In this document: piece by piece, positions 1 to 5,673 of the stretch
How positions within the stretch are numbered: position 1 is the stretch's first letter
Layout: each line of letters begins with the position of its first letter
From: Steroidobacteraceae bacterium
GTDB lineage: Bacteria; Pseudomonadota; Gammaproteobacteria; Steroidobacterales; Steroidobacteraceae
Direction: 5' to 3'
DNA length: 5,673 nt
Assembly: GCA_013044085.1 (NCBI GenBank)
Contig: JABEVI010000133.1
Location: forward strand, 1 to 5,673
Program-made: the position numbers and the translations under genes
The notes under the pieces: generated by a model
Databases searched by the model: none
What the model saw: the letters and a program-made list of their open reading frames with translations, nothing else
Told to the model about the DNA's origin: nothing

Positions 1-90
1 CACGCGATCGAGTTCCAGCCGGGTAAGCACGGGGTTCGAATACACCCACGCCGGCAACGCGTGCGCTGCGGTGGTCGGCGTCGCTCTCAT
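1..90 (-). CDS. N-terminus of a probable Rieske-type oxygenase alpha subunit (partial, runs off left edge)
   Basis: Thirty codons are visible, starting at the ATG complementary to 88-90 and still open at base 1. The protein begins MRATPTTAAHALPAWVYSNP and continues with VLTRLELDRV. The LPAWVYS-NP...LE-DRV pattern matches, from memory, the N-terminal helix just before the Rieske domain in ring-hydroxylating dioxygenase alpha subunits and in the choline-monooxygenase/glycine-betaine-demethylase type enzymes. These use a Rieske [2Fe-2S] centre and mononuclear iron to hydroxylate or N-/O-demethylate small molecules in the cytoplasm, with electrons from a separate reductase. The diagnostic CxH...CxxH cluster ligands lie outside the window, so the call rests on the N-terminal signature alone. 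The start is supported by GGAG at 98-101 on the minus strand, 7 nt before the ATG. The gene diverges from the aminotransferase operon and shares its control region, which suggests a common pathway. Confidence 0.6.
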   Translation of the reverse strand, partial: MRATPTTAAHALPAWVYSNPVLTRLELDRV

Positions 91-126
91 GGTGCTTCTC
101 CGTGGCGGTCAGTTATATGGATATGT

Positions 127-156
127 AATTTACGACGAGGCCGTGTCCGTTGGCAA
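127..156 (-). promoter_or_regulatory. Candidate sigma70-type promoter for the leftward oxygenase gene
   Basis: Read on the minus strand, TTGCCA (plus positions 151-156) matches the -35 consensus at five of six positions. After an 18-nt spacer comes TAAATT (127-132), which matches the -10 at four of six. Transcription would begin near 120, leaving about 30 nt of leader before the start codon at 90 and placing GGAG (98-101) inside it. A second -10-like hexamer, TATAAC, lies a little downstream on the same strand but has no good -35. The assignment is by eye only. Confidence 0.4.
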
Positions 157-164
157 CAATTGCC
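152..164. promoter_or_regulatory. Inverted repeat GGCAA-CAA-TTGCC, candidate operator
   Basis: A perfect 5-bp inverted repeat with a 3-nt centre sits in the AT-rich part of the divergent region and overlaps the proposed -35 of the leftward promoter (151-156). A dimeric repressor bound here could block that promoter. The size fits a half-site pair for a LacI-, GntR-, TetR- or LysR-type protein, but it is too short to assign a family. Confidence 0.35.
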
Positions 165-243
165 GAGAAATACGTGAAAAATGAGTAAAAAACTGGTTTC
201 CGCGGGGAGATTGAGCGAGCCCAGGGAGGCGGAACTGGCTTCG

Positions 244-252
244 TGCTATATA
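244..252 (+). promoter_or_regulatory. Possible extended -10 element for the rightward operon
   Basis: TGC-TATATA at 244-252 resembles the extended -10 motif (TGn followed by a TATAAT-like hexamer, four of six matches). TATAGT at 257-262 is an alternative with five of six. Neither has a convincing -35 at 16-18 nt upstream, so the promoter may depend on an activator or on another sigma factor. I checked for the GG/GC -24/-12 spacing of sigma54 and did not find it. Confidence 0.25.
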
Positions 253-261
253 ACCGTATAG
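246..261. promoter_or_regulatory. Inverted repeat CTATA-TAACCG-TATAG, candidate operator near the operon promoter
   Basis: A perfect 5-bp inverted repeat with a 6-nt spacer lies 36 nt before the aminotransferase ATG. It overlaps the best -10-like sequences on the plus strand: TATATA 247-252, TATAAC 249-254 and TATAGT 257-262. Such a position could suit a repressor of the rightward operon. AT-rich promoter DNA often contains chance TATA palindromes, so this is weaker than the 152-164 repeat. Confidence 0.25.
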
Positions 262-280
262 TATCTGGCGCAAATCGGAC

Positions 281-290
281 AGGAGGAGGA
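281..290 (+). promoter_or_regulatory. Strong Shine-Dalgarno that fixes the aminotransferase start
   Basis: AGGAGGAGGA is a near-ideal ribosome binding site ending 6 nt before the ATG at 297. It selects that ATG over the in-frame GTG at 243, which would add 18 residues (LYNRIVSGANRT...) encoded by promoter and Shine-Dalgarno DNA. Confidence 0.85.
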
Positions 291-296
291 AGGGCG

Positions 297-1625
297 ATGG
301 CCAGAAACCTGAGCAAGAGCAATGCGCACTTCCAGCGCGCCGTGAAGCGACTGCCGCTGGGGGTCGCCTCCAACTTCCGCTACTGGGGCGACGAGCGCAC
401 GATCTACGTCAAGCGCGGCCGTGGCGCCCGCATCGTCGATCTCGACGACAACAGCTATGTGGATTATCGGATGGGCTACGGCCCGGGGATCCTCGGCTAC
501 GCGGATTCGCGCGTCGATGCGGCCGCCCGCGAGGGAATGGAGGTCGGCGGCGTGTTCGCGTTGTCGACCGAACGGGAACTCGCCGTCGCAGAGCGCATCG
601 CGAAGATGGTGCCCGCCGCCGAACTCGTGCGCTACTCCAATTCCGGCACCGAGGCGGTCATGGCGGGACTGCGTCTTGCCCGGGCCTTCACGGGACGGGA
701 CGACTACGTGATCCTCGAGGGTGGCTACCACGGCCTCTTCGATGCGGCGATGTGGTTCACGCCGATGGACAAATGGTCGCAGATCGGCGATCCCGAAGTG
801 CTCCCTTACAGCCAGGGCGTACCGCTCGGCACGCGCGGCTATGCGCACTTCGTTCAGGCCAACGACGTCAACCAACTGGAGGACGTGTTCAAGCGCCATG
901 CGGACCGGATCGCCTGCCTGCTGATCGAACCGATCATGGGCAATTGCCTGGGAATCGCCGCGGAACCTTCGTACCTGCGGGCGGCGCGCGCGCTCTGCGA
1001 CCGCTACGGAATCGTCCTGCTGATCGACGAAGTGAAGACCGGCTTTCGCGTCGCCCGTGGCGGAGTACAGGAACTCTACGGTGTCGATGCCGATCTGTGC
1101 ACGTTCGCGAAGGCGCTCGGCAACGGTTATCCAATCTCGGTGCTCGCCGGACGTGAAGCCATCATGCGCAAGCTGGGGCGCGGTGTCGCCCACGGCGGCA
1201 CTTACACGGCGCACTCGGTGTCGCTCGCGGCGGCGGAGCGCACCTTGCAGATCCTCGACGAGACCGACGCGCTCGAGCGCATCGCCGATTACGGCACCCG
1301 GTTGCGCGCCGGAATGCACGACATCCTGGCGGCGCGAGGCATCGCCCACAGTTTCGTCGGTCATCCGTCGATGAGTGGGTTGTATTTCGCCAATGAGCCA
1401 CCGCGCAACTATCGCGACTGGAAGGGCAGCGATTACACTTTCTATGACGCGATGGCGAAGGTGCTGCACGACCATGGCGTGCTTTGCGAGCCGGATTCGC
1501 GTGAGCCCTGGTTCATCAGCGCCGCGCATGATGCGTCCTGCCTGGCCGATACGCTGCGTGCGTTCGCCACCGCCGTGGATGCGACCCTGGAGTCGAACCA
1601 CGCCGCCCGCAAAGTGATGGCTTGA
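297..1625 (+). CDS. Class III PLP-dependent aminotransferase, glutamate-1-semialdehyde aminomutase-like
   Basis: The 442-residue cytosolic enzyme has the fold-type I layout of class III aminotransferases. The phosphate-binding SGTEA starts at residue 116 and is followed by LARAFTGRD. The stacking motif GGYHG is at 142-146 and LLIEP at 208-212. D244-E245 in LLIDEVKTGFR holds the pyridine nitrogen, and K272 in FAKALGNGYP (codon 1110-1112) is the expected Schiff-base lysine. Length and motif order fit the GSAM/HemL-like branch (about 430 residues). However, the segment GGTYTAHSVSLAAAERTL replaces the SGNPLAMAAG-type stretch I recall in true HemL, and no tetrapyrrole gene is nearby, so tetrapyrrole synthesis is unlikely. 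The probable role is transfer or 1,2-migration of an amino group on a substrate specific to this operon, which I cannot name. It is the first operon gene, and its stop overlaps the next start by 4 nt. Confidence 0.9.
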   Translation: MARNLSKSNAHFQRAVKRLPLGVASNFRYWGDERTIYVKRGRGARIVDLDDNSYVDYRMGYGPGILGYADSRVDAAAREGMEVGGVFALSTERELAVAERIAKMVPAAELVRYSNSGTEAVMAGLRLARAFTGRDDYVILEGGYHGLFDAAMWFTPMDKWSQIGDPEVLPYSQGVPLGTRGYAHFVQANDVNQLEDVFKRHADRIACLLIEPIMGNCLGIAAEPSYLRAARALCDRYGIVLLIDEVKTGFRVARGGVQELYGVDADLCTFAKALGNGYPISVLAGREAIMRKLGRGVAHGGTYTAHSVSLAAAERTLQILDETDALERIADYGTRLRAGMHDILAARGIAHSFVGHPSMSGLYFANEPPRNYRDWKGSDYTFYDAMAKVLHDHGVLCEPDSREPWFISAAHDASCLADTLRAFATAVDATLESNHAARKVMA

Positions 1626-3238
1626 ACACACGCGCGGCGCAACAGCGCGAGCACGACGCGATCGTGGTCGGGGCTGGGCACAACGGGCTCGTCGCCGCCT
1701 GCTATCTGGCGCGCGCCGGATTGGACGTGCTGGTTCTGGAGCGCAATGCTTACGTGGGCGGCGCCGCCGTCAGCCGCCGGCTGTACGGCGAGTTCACGTA
1801 CTCGAACTGTTCCTACGTCTGCAGCCTGCTGCGTCCGGAGATCATGCGCAGCCTCGAGCTGCCGAAATTCGGGCTGCAGATCATCCCCTACGAAGGCGGC
1901 TGCACGATGATGCGCGACGGCGGACACCTCGCGCTCTACGACAACCACGACGCCCTGCGCCGGGAAATATCCCGGCACTCGAAGCGCGATGCGGAGGCCT
2001 ACGAGCGATATTCGCGCGACGTCATCCGGCAGTGCAAGTTCATCAAGCCACTGTTGCTGCGCGACCCCCCCGATCCGACCTCGTTCAAACCCCGCGACCT
2101 CGGCGAGATGCTGCATCTCGCGCGCCGGTTCCACGGACTGGGTGAGTCCGGAATGTACGATACGCTGCGGTTCTGGACGATGAGCGCCGCGGATTTTCTC
2201 GATGAGTACTTTGAAAGCGAGATCGTCAAGGCGCACCTCGCGGGCAGTTCGATCATCGGCACGGCGCTCGGCCCACGCTCACCGGGCACCGCTTACGTGC
2301 TGCTGCACCATTACATGGGCGATATCGACGACACCGTCGGGGCCTGGGGGTTTGCCCGTGGCGGCATGGGTGCGGTCAGCAACGCGCTCGCCGCGTCGCT
2401 CCGCGCAAGCGGTGGTTCGATCCGCACCGACGCTGCGGTGGCGAAGATTCTCGTGCGTGCCGGGCGAACACAAGGCGTTGCGCTCGCGAGCGGCGAGGAA
2501 ATCCGTGCGGGTCTCGTGCTGTCGAACATGGACGTGCGGCGCACATTCCTCGAGTCGATGGATCCTTCGGAGCTGCCGGAGGAATTCGTCCGGCAGGTGC
2601 GGAATTTCAAGATTCGCGGTTCCTCCGGCAAGTTGAACATCGCCCTCGACGGGCTGCCGAGCTTTCCGGCGATTCCGGCCGGGTCGCCGTGTCTGCGCGG
2701 CGACCTTCACGTCACTGATACGATTGAGATGATGGAGCGCGCCTACGACGATTGGAAGAGCGGGCGCTGGTCGCGGGCGCCGTACATCGACATGTTGATC
2801 CCCTCGCAGATCGATCCAACGATGGCCCCGAACGGCAAGCACTACATGTCGGTGTTCGTGCAGTATTGCCCTTATACGCTCGCCGAGGGGCCCTGGAACG
2901 ATGCACGGCGCAAGGCCTTCGGCGACACGGTCATCGAGACGATCGCGCGACAAAGTCCGGACTTCAAGCAGCTGATCCTGCATGCCGAGATCCGCACGCC
3001 CTGGGACATCGAGAACGAGGTCGGGCTGACCGAGGGCAACATCTTTCAGGGCGAGCTGACCATGGATCAACTGCTCTTCAATCGTCCGATCCCTGGTTAC
3101 GCCCAATATCGAACGCCCGTTGCGGGGATGTATCTGTGTGGCTCGAGCACCCACCCCGGCGGGGGCGTCATGGGAGCGCCGGGCGCGAATGCCGCCCGTG
3201 CGGTGCTGCGCGACACCGGCCGCCGAGGGGTCGCATGA
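1622..3238 (+). CDS. FAD-dependent oxidoreductase A, phytoene-desaturase/PYROXD2-like
   Basis: The 538-residue flavoprotein has an N-terminal Rossmann motif GAGHNG at 17-22, the ribose-binding E40 at the end of the second strand, and GG at 46-47. A C-terminal FAD segment, YLCGSSTHPGGGVMGAPGANA (504-524), closes the site. GPRSPG (217-222) and GGMGA (from 247) are further landmarks. The pattern, including NCSYVCSLLRPEIMRSLEL, fits the PYROXD2-like branch of the amine-oxidase/CrtI superfamily, which removes hydride from C-C or C-N bonds. Its substrates are mostly unknown. No signal peptide is seen. The start is TTG at 1622, in a TTGA overlap with the upstream stop. No ATG, GTG or TTG exists in frame between the stop at 1529-1531 and this codon, and the next in-frame candidate (GTG 1664) lies inside the FAD motif. 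No good Shine-Dalgarno precedes it, so translation is probably coupled. It is homologous to the next gene. Confidence 0.9.
   Translation: MNTRAAQQREHDAIVVGAGHNGLVAACYLARAGLDVLVLERNAYVGGAAVSRRLYGEFTYSNCSYVCSLLRPEIMRSLELPKFGLQIIPYEGGCTMMRDGGHLALYDNHDALRREISRHSKRDAEAYERYSRDVIRQCKFIKPLLLRDPPDPTSFKPRDLGEMLHLARRFHGLGESGMYDTLRFWTMSAADFLDEYFESEIVKAHLAGSSIIGTALGPRSPGTAYVLLHHYMGDIDDTVGAWGFARGGMGAVSNALAASLRASGGSIRTDAAVAKILVRAGRTQGVALASGEEIRAGLVLSNMDVRRTFLESMDPSELPEEFVRQVRNFKIRGSSGKLNIALDGLPSFPAIPAGSPCLRGDLHVTDTIEMMERAYDDWKSGRWSRAPYIDMLIPSQIDPTMAPNGKHYMSVFVQYCPYTLAEGPWNDARRKAFGDTVIETIARQSPDFKQLILHAEIRTPWDIENEVGLTEGNIFQGELTMDQLLFNRPIPGYAQYRTPVAGMYLCGSSTHPGGGVMGAPGANAARAVLRDTGRRGVA
3225..3230 (+). promoter_or_regulatory. 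Ribosome binding site for flavoprotein B inside the end of flavoprotein A
   Basis: GAGGGG lies 4 nt before the ATG at 3235, within the last codons of the upstream gene. It supports the ATGA overlap start over the in-frame open stretch that continues upstream to about 2752 inside the first flavoprotein gene. Confidence 0.6.
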
Positions 3239-4794
3239 GCACGGTGCCGCCGGCCAAGGTGGTCGACTGCGTCGTGATCGGCGCGGGGCACAACGGCTTG
3301 AGCTGCGCGGCCTATCTGGCGCGTGCGGGGCGATCGGTGCTGGTGCTCGAAGCGGGCGCACGAATCGGCGGAGCCGCGGCGACGCGCGAGTTCGCGCCGG
3401 GGTTCCGGGTTTCCGCCGGCGCGCATCTGCTGCACTCGATGCCGCTCAGGCTGCGCACGGAGTTGCGGCTCGAGGCGCACGGCCTGTCGATGGCGGCGGA
3501 GTCGATGCCCACCACGGCCTTGCTGCAGGACGCATCCGCGCTCGTCATCGACGCGGCCGGCGGCGCGATCGAGGCGGCCGCCCATGCGGCCTACGATGCA
3601 CGCATGCGCCGGTTGGCGGCCGCGATTCTGCCCGCACTCCTGCGAACACCGCCCCGTCTGCAGGGAAGAAGCTGGTCGGAACGCCTGGAGTGGCTGCGAC
3701 TCGCCATGCGATTGCGGCTCCTGGGCCGGCGCGACATGCGCGAGTTGCTGCGTATCGGCGCGATGAACGTTTTCGATCTGCTGCAGGAGCATTTCGAATC
3801 CGAGGCCTTGAAAGGCGCGCTCGCGTTCGATGCGGTTCTCGGCACTCATTATGGACCGCGCTCACCGGGCAGCGTGTTTACCCTGCTCTACCGGCTTGCC
3901 GGGCAGGCCGCGGCCGGGGGGATGGGTCTTGCGCAACCGAAGGGCGGCATGGGTGCGGTGTGCGAGGCGCTCGCCTCGACCGCGTGTGCGGCGGGCGCCG
4001 AGGTGCGCACGGGCGCGTCGGTCGCGCGCATCACGGTCGAAGGCGATCGAGCCACGGGTGTGGAACTTCAGAGCGGCGAGCGGATCGCGGCACGGGCGGT
4101 CATTTCGAGCGCCGATCCGAAGACCACCCTCCTATGTCTGCTCGGCGCGCGCCACCTGGATGCGGGATTCGTGCGGCGTATCGCGCAGCTGCGAACCCGG
4201 GGTGTGGCGGCCAAGCTGCACCTCGCGCTCGATCGCGCACCGGCATTCGCCGGTCTGGATGCGCGGCGCCTGCGGGGAAGACTGTTGATCGCGCCCTCGA
4301 TGCACTACATCGAGCGCGCCTACGATCACGCCAAGTACGGGGAATACTCCGCTGCGCCGGCCATGGAAATCACGGTGCCGACCATCAACGACGCATCCCT
4401 CGCGCCGCCCGGCCGGCACGTGCTGTCCGCCATCGTTCAATATGCGCCCTACACACTGACCGGTGGCTGGGAATCGGGGCGCGCACGCTTCCTGGAACTC
4501 GCCCTCGGCTTGCTCGAACGTCACGCGCCGGGGTTGCGAGAGTCGATCGTGGCGACAGAATTGCTCGCACCACCCGACATTGAGCGCGAATTTCGAATCA
4601 CCGGCGGTCATTGGCACCATGTCGAACTTGCGCTGGACCAGTTTCACTGCCTGCGCCCGGTCCCGGGGGCGAGCCGGTATCGCGCGCCTTTGAGCGGCTT
4701 GTTCCTGTGTGGTGCCGGCTGTTCTCCGGGCGGCGGGGTGATCGGGACCGCCGGCCGCAACGCCGCGCTGCAAGTGACCCAGGAGACGCATTGA
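3235..4794 (+). CDS. FAD-dependent oxidoreductase B, diverged PYROXD2-like paralogue
   Basis: The 519-residue protein has GAGHNG at 16-21, E39, GG at 45-46, GPRSPG at 207-212, GGMGA from 237 and a C-terminal FLCGAGCSPGGGVIG segment (490-504). It is clearly related to the preceding protein. Over the 35 residues from the glycine motif through GGAA I count 25 identities, and the FESE, GPRSPG and GGMGA landmarks keep a constant 10-residue offset. It differs where the family is usually conserved: the HPGGG of the first copy is SPGGG here, the NIFQGEL stretch is HWHHVEL (459-465), and CSYVCSLLRPEI is replaced by AHLLHSMPLRLR. FAD binding looks intact; substrate handling probably differs. ATGA overlap with the first copy favours balanced production, consistent with sequential oxidations or a hetero-oligomer (inference). 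The reaction is unknown. Carotenoid desaturation is unlikely, since no CrtB-, CrtE- or CrtY-like gene is adjacent. Confidence 0.88.
   Translation: MSTVPPAKVVDCVVIGAGHNGLSCAAYLARAGRSVLVLEAGARIGGAAATREFAPGFRVSAGAHLLHSMPLRLRTELRLEAHGLSMAAESMPTTALLQDASALVIDAAGGAIEAAAHAAYDARMRRLAAAILPALLRTPPRLQGRSWSERLEWLRLAMRLRLLGRRDMRELLRIGAMNVFDLLQEHFESEALKGALAFDAVLGTHYGPRSPGSVFTLLYRLAGQAAAGGMGLAQPKGGMGAVCEALASTACAAGAEVRTGASVARITVEGDRATGVELQSGERIAARAVISSADPKTTLLCLLGARHLDAGFVRRIAQLRTRGVAAKLHLALDRAPAFAGLDARRLRGRLLIAPSMHYIERAYDHAKYGEYSAAPAMEITVPTINDASLAPPGRHVLSAIVQYAPYTLTGGWESGRARFLELALGLLERHAPGLRESIVATELLAPPDIEREFRITGGHWHHVELALDQFHCLRPVPGASRYRAPLSGLFLCGAGCSPGGGVIGTAGRNAALQVTQETH
4781..4785 (+). promoter_or_regulatory. 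Ribosome binding site for the GcvT-like gene
   Basis: AGGAG within the last codons of flavoprotein B ends 10 nt before the ATG at 4796, an acceptable if slightly long spacing. It supports that start, which lies one base after the upstream TGA (4792-4794). Confidence 0.55.
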
Positions 4795-4795
4795 G

Positions 4796-5673
4796 ATGGA
4801 CGTGCGACCGACGCCGGACGAGCATTTCCGGCAGCCGCTGCTGAAAACGCCGTTCCACGCGCGAGCGCGGGAATTGAGCCAGGCTGATGCATTCGTCGCC
4901 TGGTCGGGCTACACGACGGTCGACGTCTTCACGACCGTCGAACAGGAATATTTCGCGATCCGCAATGCCGCGACGCTCTACGATCTGACGCCCATGATCA
5001 AGTACCGGATAGCCGGTCGCGATGCCGGCGACTACTTGAACCGGCTGATCACTCGTGACGTCGCGCGGCTTGCGCCCGGGCGTGTGACCTATTGCGCCTG
5101 GTGCGACGATGCGGGGCATCTGATCGACGATGGGACATTATTCCGGCTCGGGGAGTCCGAGTACCGGCTCTGCACGGCGATGCGCCAGCTCGACTGGCTG
5201 TCGGCCTCTGCGATCGGTTTCGAGGTGTGCATCGAGGAGGTGACGGAGAGCATTGCGGCGCTCGCCCTGCAGGGACCGACCTCCTATGCAGTTCTGAAGG
5301 CGGCCGGCTTGGCCGACGTCGGTCGATTGAAGCCGTTTCAGATCGGGCACTTCGATCCGGGGGTGCCGCTGATGATCTCGCGCAGCGGGTTCACCGGCGA
5401 TCTCGGCTACGAACTGTGGATGGATCCCGGATCGGCGGAGTGCGTCTGGGATCGCTTGATGGAGGCGGGTCGTACCTGGGGGCTGCGACCGATCGGCTCA
5501 CGGGCGCTCGACATGGCGCGGATCGAAGCGGGCTTTGTGGCCCCGAACATCGACTTCCTTTCCGCCGAACGGACGATTCGCGCCGGGCGCGCCCGTTCGC
5601 CGCTCGAACTCGGGCTCGAACGGATCGTGGACTTCGAAAAGGGACACTTCACCGGAAGGCGCGCGCTGCTCGA
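4796..5673 (+). CDS. GcvT-family aminomethyltransferase, folate-dependent (partial, runs off right edge)
   Basis: The frame is open from the ATG at 4796 to the end of the window: 292 complete codons of a family usually near 370-400 residues. Landmarks in order are QEYFAIRNAATLYDLTPM (50-67), which corresponds to the family's EH-AVR...-DLS start, AGHLIDDGTLFRL (106-118), ALQGPTSY (157-164), SRSGFTGDLGYELW (195-208), RALDMARIEAGF (236-247) and PLELGL...VDFEKGHFTGRRAL (269-291). The D111-D112 pair corresponds to the catalytic aspartate region of the glycine-cleavage T-protein. This family takes a C1 unit from an amine onto tetrahydrofolate. The GDLGYEL form, rather than GEDGFE, is closer to the folate tails of dimethylglycine and sarcosine dehydrogenases as I recall them. 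Glycine-cleavage partners (GcvH, GcvP) are absent, so it is probably not the housekeeping T-protein. It likely handles the C1 unit of this operon's substrate. DmdA- or LigM-type demethylases are alternatives. Confidence 0.85.
   Translation, partial: MDVRPTPDEHFRQPLLKTPFHARARELSQADAFVAWSGYTTVDVFTTVEQEYFAIRNAATLYDLTPMIKYRIAGRDAGDYLNRLITRDVARLAPGRVTYCAWCDDAGHLIDDGTLFRLGESEYRLCTAMRQLDWLSASAIGFEVCIEEVTESIAALALQGPTSYAVLKAAGLADVGRLKPFQIGHFDPGVPLMISRSGFTGDLGYELWMDPGSAECVWDRLMEAGRTWGLRPIGSRALDMARIEAGFVAPNIDFLSAERTIRAGRARSPLELGLERIVDFEKGHFTGRRALL

Larger units (their letters stand above)
91..296. promoter_or_regulatory. AT-rich divergent intergenic control region
   Basis: These 206 bases separate the leftward oxygenase start from the rightward operon. 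Composition drops sharply: by hand count 121-200 is about 40% GC, while the flanking genes are strongly GC-rich. The region holds the two Shine-Dalgarno sites, two short perfect inverted repeats (152-164 and 246-261), an imperfect hairpin (216-243) and hexamers resembling sigma70 elements on both strands. A single regulator acting on both transcripts is a reasonable inference. No regulator gene is visible. Confidence 0.7.

Noticed and set aside
216..243. Imperfect hairpin (AGCCCAG...CTGGCT with bulges) as a riboswitch or terminator
   Set aside because: The stem is short and bulged, there is no U-tract after it, and the candidate -10 elements lie downstream, so it may not be transcribed with the operon.
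246..1631. Long open frame (461 codons) on the minus strand opposite the aminotransferase
   Set aside because: It is a codon-phase shadow in GC-rich DNA: no recognisable domain, and the plus strand frame has complete PLP motifs and a strong ribosome binding site.
2065..2071. Run of seven C as a frameshift or slippage site
   Set aside because: The reading frame is intact on both sides with good family similarity, so there is no sign of a frameshift.
2360..2376. 17-nt exact repeat shared with 3943-3959
   Set aside because: It encodes the same conserved GGMGAV motif in the two paralogues and is explained by their homology.
2752..3234. In-frame upstream extension of flavoprotein B by 161 residues
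   Set aside because: It overlaps the coding end of flavoprotein A in another frame, shows no domain, and the ATG at 3235 has a ribosome binding site and directly precedes the FAD motif.
2279..3361. Long minus-strand frame opposite the flavoprotein genes
   Set aside because: It is Arg/Pro/Ala-rich with no motif and spans the junction of two well-supported genes, so it is a shadow frame.
1622..4794. Carotenoid biosynthesis (crtI-type desaturases)
   Set aside because: The fold is shared, but the sequence style is PYROXD2-like and no CrtB-, CrtE- or CrtY-like gene is adjacent; an aminotransferase and a GcvT-like gene flank the pair.

Overview
The window is 5.7 kb of GC-rich bacterial DNA, dense with genes. 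It holds one divergent intergenic region and, to its right, a tightly packed rightward operon of four genes. High GC, purine-rich Shine-Dalgarno sequences and start/stop overlaps fit a proteobacterium or another high-GC bacterium. No rRNA, tRNA or marker gene is present, so I do not name a lineage.

Layout: (1) Positions 1-90, minus strand: the first 30 codons of a gene running off the left edge. The N-terminus resembles Rieske-type aromatic-ring-hydroxylating / quaternary-ammonium oxygenase alpha subunits. (2) Positions 91-296: an AT-rich divergent control region (about 40% GC over 121-200 by hand count). It holds two inverted repeats, a plausible sigma70-type promoter for the leftward gene and a weaker extended -10 candidate for the operon. 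(3) 297-1625: a class III PLP aminotransferase of the glutamate-1-semialdehyde aminomutase-like subgroup. (4) 1622-3238 and 3235-4794: two tandem, homologous FAD-dependent oxidoreductases of the phytoene-desaturase/PYROXD2-like fold. (5) 4796 to the right edge: a GcvT/DMGDH-tail-type folate-dependent aminomethyltransferase, incomplete at its C-terminus.

The genes are linked by 4-nt overlaps (TTGA at 1622-1625, ATGA at 3235-3238) and a 1-nt gap (4795). No terminator lies between them, so they are very probably one transcript. Taken together, the enzyme classes suggest breakdown or remodelling of an N-methylated or otherwise substituted amine. The Rieske enzyme would hydroxylate or N-demethylate, one or both flavoproteins would oxidise C-N or C-C bonds, the GcvT-like protein would pass the released one-carbon unit to tetrahydrofolate, and the aminotransferase would move or remove the amino group. 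The families are read from the sequence. The pathway and substrate are inference, and I do not recognise this exact gene set as a characterised system.
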